A DNA stretch of 64,000 nucleotides. Origin: UBA6522 sp965205045 (GTDB lineage: Bacteria > Pseudomonadota > Gammaproteobacteria > Steroidobacterales > Rariloculaceae). Below, in pieces: positions 53,032 to 61,921 of the stretch; the stretch's first letter is position 1, and the number at the start of each line of letters is the position of its first letter. The stretch covers positions 4,774,001 to 4,838,000 of the forward strand of contig OZ242031.1 in assembly GCA_965205045.1 (NCBI GenBank), written 5' to 3'. Below the pieces are notes generated by a model that saw nothing but the letters and a program-made list of their open reading frames with translations, did no database searches and was not told where the DNA came from. The position numbers were made by a program, and so were the translations under genes.

Positions 53032-53490
53032 ACTTCTGTCAGAGATAGTCAGTCCAAGTGTGCGATTCAGGGTTAATTTGGACCATTATAGCGTTAGACT
53101 AACTCATTCACCTGGAATCAGTTGGTACCTTGGAACCGGCGTGGCGTATCGCTATACCTAGGCCCGACAATGCGAGGAGACCGCAGTGACTACGAGACTT
53201 TCTCATGACATTCCTTGAGTTTCTGTGGAGTGCCCCTAGAACGGTGACACCGCCGAACCTAAAAATTAGGCTTGTTCGAAGGAATCGGGGCTGACGCCAC
53301 AAAGATGGCTGTGTCGGCGTTCTTGCCAGGAACTTCGGATACTGAGGAACAAGGCTGCTCATGGATTGGAGCCCGACCTCACGCCGGACGTCGCGCGAGG
53401 CTACATTTGTGTTGCATCAGATGTTGAAACGGCAATCGGAGCCGCAAGCGCTTGACCGGTGACTATATCCGCTCTCCGTCGAGTCGTCAC
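53032..53490. other. intergenic, no gene seen
   Basis: About 460 bases with lower GC than the flanks. Minus-strand frames (for example 53108-53362) lack a ribosome site and any known motif. It may hold regulatory DNA for the DUF5677 gene. Confidence 0.4.
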
Positions 53491-53763
53491 CTACGTCTCC
53501 TCGCCGCCTTCCAGTATCTCGCGAAACAAATCCTGCCATTCGCCGTGATCTCCTCGGTGGACTGCATCTTTAATCAATTCCATATCGGTGAGTGAATATC
53601 CGGCTTTCCCCGCGAATTTCCCACAAACATGGTGAACCCCGTGTGGGAATGGTTGGCACAGGGTGGAGGCGAGGACGCACGATTTGAAAATCGCGTGACA
53701 ATGAGGATAACGACGCCAGACGTAGTCAGATGGCGTCAAGAATAAATCTATGTCCGGCGTCAA
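53491..53763 (-). CDS. possible 90-residue protein after the PIN gene
   Basis: The frame starts at a TTG overlapping the PIN gene by 38 bases and runs to 53491. The sequence (DYVWRRYPHCHAIFKSCVLA, later GYSLTDMELIKDAVHRGDHG and FREILEGGEE) has His/Cys residues and an acidic end but no known domain. The weak start and overlap make it doubtful; it could be the third gene of the PD-(D/E)XK/PIN operon. Confidence 0.3.
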   Translation of the reverse strand: MTPDIDLFLTPSDYVWRRYPHCHAIFKSCVLASTLCQPFPHGVHHVCGKFAGKAGYSLTDMELIKDAVHRGDHGEWQDLFREILEGGEET

Positions 53764-54328
53764 AGCGAGGGAGAAGCGTGCAATTCAATTGTTGAAGCTC
53801 CTCAACAATGTTCTCATCGTCAAAGTCTCTGGTATTCCTGTTCAAGAAACAGCTTGGTTGAAGATAGAGTTGGGTCAGATGTTGAATAACCGAGGAATAT
53901 ACAAGTGAATCCTGTGGAGATAAGCCATGGACCGCTTGTGATTGAGCTGAATGAAGTATGGCATCTTTGCCAAGTGGTACTACGTCTGCGCAATTGACAA
54001 GCCTGGAGATTGTTTGATCCAAATTTGTGGCTTCGTCTTGTGCGACGTTGACTAGAATATCGGTGACGCCACGAAACTCGTCAAGGCGTTCGACGTAGGT
54101 CGCTGTTCGTGCAATTTGAGAGAGTTCCCTATCGAAGGCCTGTTTCATACCGTGACGTCGCTTCTGATGTCTAATGAGTGTTTCGAATGGCTCGACTAGG
54201 CAGTAGGCCGGCACGATCAATTGTATCCGTCCATCTTCGGAAAGGCTGATGATTTCGAGACAGCTGGCGTGCTGCTCTTGAAGAAGGGCAACTTCCAGTA
54301 CGAAGTTAATCTCAACGTAGACGTTCAC
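53726..54328 (-). CDS. PIN-like domain protein
   Basis: The 200-residue protein starts at a GTG overlapping the upstream stop (GTGA). It fits a PIN-like family with the opening VNVYVEINFVLEVALLQEQ, middle IVPAYCLVEPFETLIRHQKR, LSPQDSLVYSSVIQHL with an Asp, and CFLNRNTRDFDDENIVEEL. The acidic residues expected for metal binding are present, although the first Asp of classical PIN domains is Glu here, as in this family. It is likely an RNase. It is coupled to a PD-(D/E)XK nuclease-like gene. Confidence 0.75.
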   Translation of the reverse strand: MNVYVEINFVLEVALLQEQHASCLEIISLSEDGRIQLIVPAYCLVEPFETLIRHQKRRHGMKQAFDRELSQIARTATYVERLDEFRGVTDILVNVAQDEATNLDQTISRLVNCADVVPLGKDAILHSAQSQAVHGLSPQDSLVYSSVIQHLTQLYLQPSCFLNRNTRDFDDENIVEELQQLNCTLLPRFDAGHRFILDAI

Positions 54329-54828
54329 GCAAAGGCTTGATGTTCGACGCGTCCGCCAACGAGGGCGTTGCGAAGGCCCGACTGCGTGAGCCAAGTAGGA
54401 TCATCTGAATCGTTGGTGTTGTCCCCGTTTCGTGTGAGTTCACTCAGCCAGGTCGACACAATGAGTTCAAAGGCATGTCCACTGACTCGCTTAGGGTCGA
54501 CGTGAGCCCTTCGGAAGTAGGGTTGGAAATGCGTTTGCGTGTCAATCGTGTAGGTCGGTAATGTTGGAGCTGATGATGTGTCTGAACCCGTCCATACGTA
54601 TAGTCGGTCGGGCGTGACAAGCAGGAAAAAGTCTGCGTCAACGGACAGTCCATGCGCGAAAATATTGCGCCGCGTTCGTGCCGCCCACTCGCGTGTGGTG
54701 CCAAGTTTGCTCTTGACTTCGACCATTGCTGTCAATCGTCGGTGGCGGTTATAGACCGCAAGATCAGCGTGGTTGGACATTTCTGAAGTTGCTACGTCGG
54801 GTTTGTGTACAGGAGCGAGTATGTGCAT
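54325..54828 (-). CDS. PD-(D/E)XK nuclease-like protein
   Basis: The 167-residue protein contains HADLAVYNRHRRLTAMVEVK, that is D followed after 14 residues by EVK, the signature of PD-(D/E)XK enzymes. Further strands read DADFFLLVTPDRLYVWT. The C-terminal part (HAFELIVSTWLSELTRNGDN) is helical. Start ATG 54828 is chosen over a TTG at 54846. A deleted IS256 transposase lies directly upstream, so the gene's natural promoter may have been changed. It is first in an operon with the PIN gene. Confidence 0.7.
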   Translation of the reverse strand: MHILAPVHKPDVATSEMSNHADLAVYNRHRRLTAMVEVKSKLGTTREWAARTRRNIFAHGLSVDADFFLLVTPDRLYVWTGSDTSSAPTLPTYTIDTQTHFQPYFRRAHVDPKRVSGHAFELIVSTWLSELTRNGDNTNDSDDPTWLTQSGLRNALVGGRVEHQAFA

Positions 54829-54937
54829 AGTCCGAGAATTGGTCAAGAAATCCCGTTAAGTGCGATACGGCGCGTGCCGTCACCCGGGAACGAAACGGTT
54901 GCGCGGAGGGTAACCGTTCGGTCCTGGGGGCGGCGGC

Positions 54938-55225
54938 GGCGAAGCGTTCCCCATAGGGGCCGGCCTCGAACCGGTCCAGTTCCGCCGCCGCGGCCTTGGC
55001 CAGCGGTTTTCGCTCCTTCCAGGAGGCGAACTGCAGAGAGTAGCGGATCAGATGCACGATGCGCCCGCTGCCGGTGTCGACCGTCTTGCGCGACGTGCCG
55101 TTGCGGTGGTTGCCGGTCTGACGTTCGCCCGGATCGGCCAGATGCGCGTCCATCTCCGCGCCCAGCATGCGCTCGGCCAGGGCTTTCTTCAGCTCCCCGG
55201 CAAGGGACTCGAAGTCCAGTGCTCC
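54938..55225 (-). pseudogene. IS256-family transposase remnant with internal deletion
   Basis: The translation ALDFESLAGELKKALAERML, then MDAHLADPGERQTGNHRNGT and SRKTVDTGSGRI matches the IS256 transposase N-terminus. It is fused directly to VHLIRYSLQFASWKERKPLA and ELDRFEAGPYGERF from the middle of the same protein. About 200 residues, including the first catalytic Asp residues, are missing, and the frame then runs into unrelated sequence. No terminal repeats could be recognised. Confidence 0.8.
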
Positions 55226-55482
55226 GCGGAGGGTACCAATGTCTTCAACCGCACGGCGAGCAGGATAGCAGTCGTATTCGCGTTTGGACGTTTCCTGCCT
55301 GGCTCGAATGTCCTGGAACACCCGTCGCTCGTTGTAGTTGAAACGGGCGGCGTACTCGTCCCGAACAGCGTGGACTTCTACAATTATCGGCTCAGGCTGT
55401 ATCGTGTGCGTGGTCGGGTTATCGAAAGGCCCCCGTCAATATCGGCGCACGATGGGGCGTATCGGTCTGAGGCGCGAATCGA

Positions 55483-55499
55483 GTATGCCGGTGGACGGA
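55483..55499. repeat. 17-bp repeat at tRNA-Thr 3' end (attR-like)
   Basis: It is identical to 47896-47912. Bases 55486-55499 are within the tRNA, so an integrase using the tRNA 3' end would leave exactly this arrangement. Confidence 0.75.
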
Positions 55500-55558
55500 T
55501 TCGAACCGCCGACCCACGCATTACGAATGCGTTGCTCTACCGCCTGAGCTACACCGGC
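55486..55558 (-). tRNA. tRNA-Thr (anticodon CGT)
   Basis: The 73-base minus-strand gene folds as a cloverleaf: acceptor GCCGGTG/CACCGGC with discriminator A, D arm GCTC/GAGC, anticodon arm ACGCA-TTCGTAA-TGCGT and T arm GGCGG-TTCGAAT-CCGTC. CCA is not encoded. Its 3' end faces the putative island. Confidence 0.97.
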
Positions 55559-55808
55559 TTCGGACTCGTTCGGGCCGCATATTATCCTTCTTATTGGCCG
55601 CGCTGCCCATAGCTTTCCGTGCGATGAGCCGCGCGTCAGCGCGGTCGACACCGCCGCCCTGAGCCAATTGCGGAATCGGACTTGACGCCTCCAACGCCCT
55701 TCAGCGCGGAAAATACCGCTTTTCTGCCAAGTTTGCCCAGATTCAAAGCTGACGCGGGCCGCCCTGCCCCGATTAGGCTTCAGTTCAACCTTTTCTGGAG
55801 GCACACGC

Positions 55809-56342
55809 ATGAACCGATGCCGAGGCGTTACATTGCTGGAACTGCTGATTGTGCTCATTGTCGCCGCCGTGCTGGCGGCGGTGGCGATTCCCGGTCTCGA
55901 CGCATTCATCCTGAACGCCCGGCGCACGTCGGACGTCAATGGATTCGTCACCGCCGTGCAACTGGCTCGCGGCGAGGCGTTCAAGCGCGGGCGCCCGGTT
56001 GTGTTGTGCAAGACGGTCGACGGCGCGAGTTGCGGCGGGTCGGACGTGGGTTTCGACCGGGGCTGGATGGTGTTCGTCAATGACGACGGCGACAATCCGC
56101 CGCGGCGTGACGACGACGAACCTCAACTGTATTGGTATCAACCCGCAATCACAGGGAGAATCACGGCCAATCGGCGACTGTTCGAGTTCCGGCCCTTCGG
56201 GCGGCGAAGCACCAACGGCACGGTGACCTTCTGCGATCGGCGCGGCGCGGAACAGGCGCGGGCGGTGGTCGTCAGCTTCACCGGCCGGCCGAGGGTCACC
56301 CGCAACGGCCCCGGCATGCCTTCCCTGGCCTGCGAATTCTGA
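55809..56342 (+). CDS. fimT: GspH/FimT-type minor pseudopilin
   Basis: The 177-residue protein has a short leader with prepilin cleavage site CRG|VTLLE, the hydrophobic N-terminal helix (LLIVLIVAAVLAAVAIPGL) and a GspH-type globular domain ending with a paired-Cys segment (TFCDRRG, SLACEF). It is cleaved by PilD and primes type IV pilus assembly. It is first in the fimT-pilVWX-pilY1-pilE operon. The 250 bases upstream to the tRNA would hold the promoter. Confidence 0.92.
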   Translation: MNRCRGVTLLELLIVLIVAAVLAAVAIPGLDAFILNARRTSDVNGFVTAVQLARGEAFKRGRPVVLCKTVDGASCGGSDVGFDRGWMVFVNDDGDNPPRRDDDEPQLYWYQPAITGRITANRRLFEFRPFGRRSTNGTVTFCDRRGAEQARAVVVSFTGRPRVTRNGPGMPSLACEF

Positions 56343-56352
56343 GCGCGCGGCC

Positions 56353-56796
56353 ATGCAGAGCGGTCTCACCCTGATAGAAACGCTGGTCGCGCTGGTGGTG
56401 CTGTCCGTCGGCCTGCTTGGAATCGCCGCCCTGCAGGTTCAGGGCATGGGCGCCGGGCGGACCGCCCACTACCGCGCTCACGCGGCCAACCTGGCCGCGG
56501 ACATGGCGGAAAGAATCCGGAGCAACCCGCTGGGACTGGACGCGTACGCCGGGTCCGGCAGCGACAACCGCTGCGCCGCCGCCGCGGGAGACGGGCTCGA
56601 CTGCACGCCCGAACAGATGGCCGCTCACGACCTATTCCTCTGGGAGCGGGCGATTCGGACCAGCCTGCCCGAGGGCGATTGGGACATTCGGGTCGATTCG
56701 GGATCGGCACCGGCGGGATATCGCCTTGAAATCTCCTGGGTGGAGCCACGGCACGGTGAACTCCAGTACGGACTCTCGATAAGGGCATCGCAATGA
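56353..56796 (+). CDS. pilV: type IV pilus minor pilin PilV
   Basis: The 147-residue protein has cleavage site SG|LTLIE and the helix TLVALVVLSVGLLGIAALQ followed by the PilV hallmark ANLAADMAERIRSNP. The globular part has Cys residues in NRCA and LDCT that may form a disulfide. It begins 10 bp after fimT and overlaps pilW by 4 bases. It is part of the tip-priming complex with PilW, PilX and PilY1. Confidence 0.92.
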   Translation: MQSGLTLIETLVALVVLSVGLLGIAALQVQGMGAGRTAHYRAHAANLAADMAERIRSNPLGLDAYAGSGSDNRCAAAAGDGLDCTPEQMAAHDLFLWERAIRTSLPEGDWDIRVDSGSAPAGYRLEISWVEPRHGELQYGLSIRASQ

Positions 56797-57905
56797 TGGC
56801 GCCGCTGCCACAGGATTGCACGGATACTTCCGCTTCCCGCCGTGTCAGCCTGCCGGCTGCCGGGGGGAGAACGATTTCGCGCCGGGCGCCGGAGCGCCAG
56901 CAAGCGTCATGCAGCGGCGGCATGACGCTGATCGAATTGCTGGTAGCGATGGCGCTCGGCGCATTCCTGCTCCTGGGCGCGATGACCCTGTTCACCCAGG
57001 GACAGGCCGCATTCCGGGTGAACGAATCCACGGCACGCCTGCAGGAGCACGCCAGGCTGGCACTGGCCTTGCTGGAGGACGACCTGCGAATGGCCGGGCA
57101 TTTCGGACTCACCACACGCCCGGGCGATATCGCGAATCGCGCCTCGGCCGCGCAGCCGGTGCCTCCCGGGCTTGGCGTTCGCAACGATTGCGGGCGCAAC
57201 TGGGCGATCAACCTCGATGCGCCGGTCGCGGGAACCGGCAACGGCTTCGGATGGACCGGATGCGCACCCTACGAGCAGGCCCAACCCGACTCCGATACGC
57301 TGGTGGTTCGACGCACAAGCGAAGTCGCCACGCCACCGGGTTCGTTACGTCCAGGCACGCTGTATGTGCGAACCACGCGTTTCGGGCGCGGAACCCTATT
57401 CGACGGCGGGGATCGGCCCGCGGAACCGCCAGCGTCGCAGTCCCGGTCCTTTCAACTCCTGAGCCGGGGCTACTACGTCAGCCGGCGCTCATCGCTGGAC
57501 ACGCCCGGCAATCCGGTTCCGTCGTTGCGCATGAAGACGCTGGCGGGCAGTTCTCTTGGCCCCAGGATCGTCGATCAGGAGGTCGTTCCGAGCGTCGAGG
57601 ACCTTCAGGTCCAGTTCGGCGTGGATACAGACGGGGTCGGCGAGTCGGGGCGGGGTTCGGTGAATCGCTACGTCAATCCGGGGGACGCGCTGCTCGACCC
57701 GGACGATCCGGCATTCCTGCCGGAGGCTCGGGTTCTGTCGGTGCGAGTCTGGGTGCGCGTGCGCGCGGAACGGCCCGAACAAGGGTTCACCGACTCAGGG
57801 GAATACGTGTACGCGGACCAGGATCGACCGGCCCCGAACGACGCGTATCGGCGTACGGTGGTGACCCGGACGATCCAACTGCGCAACGCGAGGTCGTCGC
57901 CATGA
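56793..57905 (+). CDS. pilW: type IV pilus minor pilin PilW
   Basis: The 370-residue protein has cleavage site GG|MTLIE, the helix LLVAMALGAFLLLGAMTLF and the PilW segment ARLALALLEDDLRMAGHFG. The leader before the cleavage site is unusually long (about 43 residues), so the real start may be downstream, though no better in-frame ATG is visible. The C-terminus ends with VVTRTIQLRNAR. Its 3' end carries the first copy of a 38-bp tandem repeat and overlaps pilX (ATGA). Confidence 0.9.
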   Translation: MMAPLPQDCTDTSASRRVSLPAAGGRTISRRAPERQQASCSGGMTLIELLVAMALGAFLLLGAMTLFTQGQAAFRVNESTARLQEHARLALALLEDDLRMAGHFGLTTRPGDIANRASAAQPVPPGLGVRNDCGRNWAINLDAPVAGTGNGFGWTGCAPYEQAQPDSDTLVVRRTSEVATPPGSLRPGTLYVRTTRFGRGTLFDGGDRPAEPPASQSRSFQLLSRGYYVSRRSSLDTPGNPVPSLRMKTLAGSSLGPRIVDQEVVPSVEDLQVQFGVDTDGVGESGRGSVNRYVNPGDALLDPDDPAFLPEARVLSVRVWVRVRAERPEQGFTDSGEYVYADQDRPAPNDAYRRTVVTRTIQLRNARSSP

Positions 57906-58028
57906 TGGCCGCTCGACGGTGCGGTGCGAGGCTGTCATCGCGATGGCCGCTCCACTGCGCAATGCGAGGCCGTCGTCGTGATCGCCGCTCCGCTGCGCGG
58001 CGCGGGGTATTCCTGATGGCCGCTCCCC
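57879..58028. repeat. 38-bp tandem repeat across the pilW/pilX junction, about 4 copies
   Basis: Units are 57879-57916, 57917-57954, 57955-57992 and 57993-58028, each beginning like CTGCGC and ending like GGCCGCTC. They differ by several bases, so they are not very recent. As 38 is not a multiple of 3, the same repeat encodes the pilW end and, in other frames, the pilX leader. Confidence 0.85.
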
Positions 58029-58525
58029 AATGCGTCCGGTCGCCTGCCGGCGCGAAGGCCAGTCGTCGTGGCGCGGATGGTCTTCGGGGCCGGCGCCAAT
58101 CGGGCGTCGCGCTCATCGTCGCGCTGGTAGTGCTGGTGGCCGTTACGGTGGTCACCACATCGGCCATGAGCACGGCGACGCTGCAGATCGTCATGGCAGG
58201 TAACGTGACCTCCTACGATCTGGCGTTTCAGGCGGCCTCGTCCGGCATCGACCTGGCCATCGCCCGGGGCGCCTTCAGCGTGGAGTCGCCGGGCGCCCTC
58301 CCCCTCACCCGGCTCGGCGACGGCGCCTCTGCCGCCGCGGCCACGATCGTTTTTTCCGAAGCGACGCCCGTCCCGGGCGCGGCTTTCAGCCTGGGAGAAG
58401 GATTCGCCGGGCTACAGGCGTTTCATTTCGAGATCGCGGCCGTGGGAACCGGGCCCCGGAATGCCGTCTCCACACAACGTCAGGGCTTCTACGTCCTGGG
58501 GCCGGGTGAAGCGCCCGCTCCCTGA
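57902..58525 (+). CDS. pilX: type IV pilus minor pilin PilX
   Basis: The conserved protein begins at RRQSG|VALIVALVVLV, the PilX prepilin site, followed by TSAMSTATLQIVMAGNVTSY. From ATG 57902 it would be 207 residues with a long Arg-rich leader made of the repeat; ATG 58016 gives a 30-odd-residue leader and is more plausible. PilX sits in the pilus-tip complex. It is followed by pilY1 after 27 bp. Confidence 0.85.
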   Translation: MMAARRCGARLSSRWPLHCAMRGRRRDRRSAARRGVFLMAAPQCVRSPAGAKASRRGADGLRGRRQSGVALIVALVVLVAVTVVTTSAMSTATLQIVMAGNVTSYDLAFQAASSGIDLAIARGAFSVESPGALPLTRLGDGASAAAATIVFSEATPVPGAAFSLGEGFAGLQAFHFEIAAVGTGPRNAVSTQRQGFYVLGPGEAPAP

Positions 58526-58552
58526 CGGCCCGGCATCACAGGCAGGTCTCGC

Positions 58553-61500
58553 ATGCATATTTGGACTACACCCCGGCGCCCGAGTCGAATTCCGGCCCGG
58601 ATGCCTTCAGCCGCACTCTGCGCGATGCTCACCGCGACGCCGGCCGCGGGCGACGACACGGAACTGTTCGTCACGGATACCCGCCGATTCCCGCATGCAA
58701 GGCCCAACGTGTTGTTGATTCTGGACACGTCGGCCAGTCTGGCCCAGGCCGTCGAGACCCAGGAACGCTACGATTCGGCCGTTCAGTACACGGGCCACTG
58801 CGATGCTTCGCGGGTGTACTGGCGCACGGGCGTCGGAGCGCCGCCGCAATGCTCGACCGAGCGCTGGTTCGAGCGCACGGCGCTGGTTTGCCAAAACACG
58901 CTGGACGCGTTCGACCAGGGCAACGGTGGCCACATCGATCGCTTCGCCCGGTTCGATGCGGCCGGGGGCGGCCGCTGGGAGCGCCTGGAAGAACAGGACA
59001 AGAGCCTGCCGGTGGAGTGCGAAGACGATGGCGGAAGCCACGGCGACGGCACTGATCCCCTCGCCGTCTTCGCGCGCAACGGAGACGCCAGTTCTCCCTG
59101 GAGCACCGACCCGCGCGACGAAATTGCCTGGGGCCAGAGGCCGGCGGATCGACGGTACACAGTCTACGACGCCAACTACCTCAATTGGTACCACGGCCCG
59201 CGTCCGGTTCCGGGGACTCGCCACCTTGTGCTGAAGGAGGTCGCCACGAGCCTGATCACGCAGGTCGATGGCGTCAACGTCGGCCTGATGGCGACCAATT
59301 TCGACCAGGGCGGATCAGTCCTGCACGCGATCGAAGACATCGACACCGCCCGGGCCACGCTGATCGCCACCGTCAGCGGACTGACGGTGGCGGGCTGGTC
59401 GCCGCTTGCCGAAACTCTGTACGAGGCCGGGCAGTACTTGGCGGGCCGTGCCGTCGATTACGGCGACGGGCACGGACCGCAAGTCTCCGTGGCCCAGTCC
59501 CGCGACCCGGACAGAGGCGGTGCCCACTACGCGTCGCCCATGGGGCTGGGGTGCCAGAAGAACTTTATCGTGCTGCTGACCGACGGCGCCCCCACCCAGG
59601 ACGTGGATGCCGACGACAGAATCGCAGCCCTGCCCGGCTTTTCCGATGCGGTGGGTTCGGCTTGCGACGGGACCGGCGACGGCGCCTGCCTGGACGACAT
59701 GGCAGCGTACCTGTTCGCGGCGGATCTGGATTCGTCCAGTCCCGGCAAGCAGAACGTGATCACCTACGTGGTCGGCTTCACCGCAGACGATCCGCTGCTT
59801 CAAACCACCGCGATACGAGGCGGCGGCGCCTATTTCACCACTGCGGAGAGAGCGTCCCTCCAGACCGCGCTGACCAACGCGCTCACTTCGATTCTGGAAA
59901 CACAGACCGCCTTTGCCACGATGACCGTGCCGGTGGATCGCTTCAACCGGCTGCGCAACGGCGATGAACTGTACCTGGCGGTGTTTCGCCCCACCGCCAA
60001 CGCACACTGGCCGGGCAACATCAGGAAGTACCGATTGCGCGGTTCCGACGGGGCAATCCTGGATGCCCGGAACCAGCCCGCCATCGACCCTGGAAGCGGG
60101 TGGTTCGTTTCCGATTCCCGCAGCTTCTGGTCCACCGGGGCCGACGGCGAGGACGTGGCTCTGGGCGGCGCAGCGGAGCAGATTCCCGATCCGGCGTCGC
60201 GCAACGTCTATACGTACCTGGGCGAGCCCCTGCTTACCCATTCCGACAATGCGCTGCAACACTCCAACAGTCTGATCGACGAGGCGTTGCTGGGTATCGG
60301 GGACCCGGGCGATCCCGCGCGGGATGAAGTCATCGACTTCATTCGCGGTTCGCTCGACGCGCGCACCCGGCGGCCCGGCGAACTGCCGTCGCGCATGGGG
60401 GACCCCCTCCACGGCAAACCGGTGGCGGTCATCTATGGGGGTACGGTCAATAACCCCGATCCGGCAGATCAGGTTATCTACGCCGCCACCAATGACGGGT
60501 TCCTGCATGCGATCGATGCGCAAACCGGCACTGAGCACTGGGCGTTCATACCTGCGGAATTCCTCCAGGACCAGTTAATCCTCCGCGCCAATGACGCGAC
60601 CCCCGACAAGCACTACGGCATCGACGGGACCATCCGCGCCCACGTACAGGCCGATGGCGACGGCGTCATCGAGCCCCTTGAGGGTGAACGCGTGTACCTG
60701 TTCTTCGGCATGCGTCGCGGCGGCAGTTCCTATTACGGGCTGGACGTCACCTGGCTCGACTCACCGCAAGTACTGTGGCAGCTCGACGCTACCGCACTGC
60801 CCGGCCTGGGACAGACCTGGTCCACGCCCGTGGCGGCACGTGTCCGCGTCCAGGGGGCCGGGCAAAATGCTCAGTCCCTGGTATTGATTTTCGGCGGCGG
60901 GTATGACCCGACCCAGGACAGGTACGAAGGCAGTACCGATTCGCAGGGCAACGCCCTCTACATCGTCGATGCCCTGGACGGCAGCCTCCTCTGGCACGCC
61001 GCTCCGACCGGCTCGGATTTCGACACCAACGACATGCAATACTCCATTCCCGCCGACGTGCGGGTCATCGACATGGACATCGACGGATTCGCGGACCGGT
61101 TCTACGCGGCCGACATGGGCGGTCAGGTCTGGCGCTTCGACGTATTCAACGGCCGGCCGGCCGCCAGCCTGATCGCCGGAGGCGTGATCGCCCAACTCGG
61201 CGGAGCGCCGGACACCTCGCCCACAGCGGCAGAGTCGCGCCGCTTCTACTACGCCCCGGATGTAGCCCTGGCGGGAATCGGCACCCAGCGATTCATCCAC
61301 ATCGGCATAGGTTCAGGACATCGCGCGCGTCCCAACAGCCTTGCCACCCACGACCATTTTTTCGCCTTGCGGGACCATGCCGTCTTCGAGTCGCTCACGC
61401 AGAGCGAATATGCCGCCATGACCCCGATCACTACCGCCGACCTGGTTGACATCACCGACAACCTGCGCGAGTCCATCCCGTTCGGCAGCCCGGGGTGGCG

Positions 61501-61921
61501 GCTTGAACTCAACGACGGCGGCTGGCGAGGCGAGAAGGTCCTGGCAGAGAGCCGAACCTTCAACAACCAGGTTTTCTTCACGACCTTCACCCCCGCGGCC
61601 GGCGCACAAGGCAGCCTCGACAATTGCCAGCCGCAAATCGGTACCAACCGACTCTACGTCGTGAACCTCTTCAACGCCGATCCCGTCCGCAACCTCAACC
61701 GCCTGGGCGAGGACACCCAACCCACTGAAGAAGATCGATCCGTCGAAATCCCCGGATCGATACCCGGCGAGGCCGTATTCCTGTTTCCCCCGCCCGACGA
61801 TCCCGACTGCATCGGCCCCGAATGCGCACCCCCGCCGCTGGTGTGCATCGGATTGCACTGCCTCCCGACCGACTTCGACAACGCCCCCGTCCGCACCTAC
61901 TGGCGACAGGAGATCGGATAA
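58553..61921 (+). CDS. pilY1: PilY1-type pilus tip adhesin
   Basis: The 1,122-residue protein has an N-terminal signal region, a von Willebrand A-like part (ARPNVLLILDTSASLAQ; later FIVLLTDGAPT) and a C-terminal PilY1 beta-propeller (VIYAATNDGFLHAIDAQTGT, then a Ca-binding-type loop MDIDGFADRFYAADMGGQVW). PilY1 caps type IV pili and adjusts retraction and surface sensing. The Cys-rich end (DDPDCIGPECAPPP, LVCIGLHCLP) is notable. Its stop overlaps pilE (TAATG). Confidence 0.92.
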   Translation: MHIWTTPRRPSRIPARMPSAALCAMLTATPAAGDDTELFVTDTRRFPHARPNVLLILDTSASLAQAVETQERYDSAVQYTGHCDASRVYWRTGVGAPPQCSTERWFERTALVCQNTLDAFDQGNGGHIDRFARFDAAGGGRWERLEEQDKSLPVECEDDGGSHGDGTDPLAVFARNGDASSPWSTDPRDEIAWGQRPADRRYTVYDANYLNWYHGPRPVPGTRHLVLKEVATSLITQVDGVNVGLMATNFDQGGSVLHAIEDIDTARATLIATVSGLTVAGWSPLAETLYEAGQYLAGRAVDYGDGHGPQVSVAQSRDPDRGGAHYASPMGLGCQKNFIVLLTDGAPTQDVDADDRIAALPGFSDAVGSACDGTGDGACLDDMAAYLFAADLDSSSPGKQNVITYVVGFTADDPLLQTTAIRGGGAYFTTAERASLQTALTNALTSILETQTAFATMTVPVDRFNRLRNGDELYLAVFRPTANAHWPGNIRKYRLRGSDGAILDARNQPAIDPGSGWFVSDSRSFWSTGADGEDVALGGAAEQIPDPASRNVYTYLGEPLLTHSDNALQHSNSLIDEALLGIGDPGDPARDEVIDFIRGSLDARTRRPGELPSRMGDPLHGKPVAVIYGGTVNNPDPADQVIYAATNDGFLHAIDAQTGTEHWAFIPAEFLQDQLILRANDATPDKHYGIDGTIRAHVQADGDGVIEPLEGERVYLFFGMRRGGSSYYGLDVTWLDSPQVLWQLDATALPGLGQTWSTPVAARVRVQGAGQNAQSLVLIFGGGYDPTQDRYEGSTDSQGNALYIVDALDGSLLWHAAPTGSDFDTNDMQYSIPADVRVIDMDIDGFADRFYAADMGGQVWRFDVFNGRPAASLIAGGVIAQLGGAPDTSPTAAESRRFYYAPDVALAGIGTQRFIHIGIGSGHRARPNSLATHDHFFALRDHAVFESLTQSEYAAMTPITTADLVDITDNLRESIPFGSPGWRLELNDGGWRGEKVLAESRTFNNQVFFTTFTPAAGAQGSLDNCQPQIGTNRLYVVNLFNADPVRNLNRLGEDTQPTEEDRSVEIPGSIPGEAVFLFPPPDDPDCIGPECAPPPLVCIGLHCLPTDFDNAPVRTYWRQEIG

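Noticed and set aside
53108..53362. 84-codon minus-strand frame in the gap behind the DUF5677 gene
   Set aside because: No start signal, domain or neighbour context supports it.
56816..57901. Upstream extension of the pilX frame through pilW
   Set aside because: pilW has clear pilin motifs in its own frame; the extension is out of frame with them and Arg-rich.
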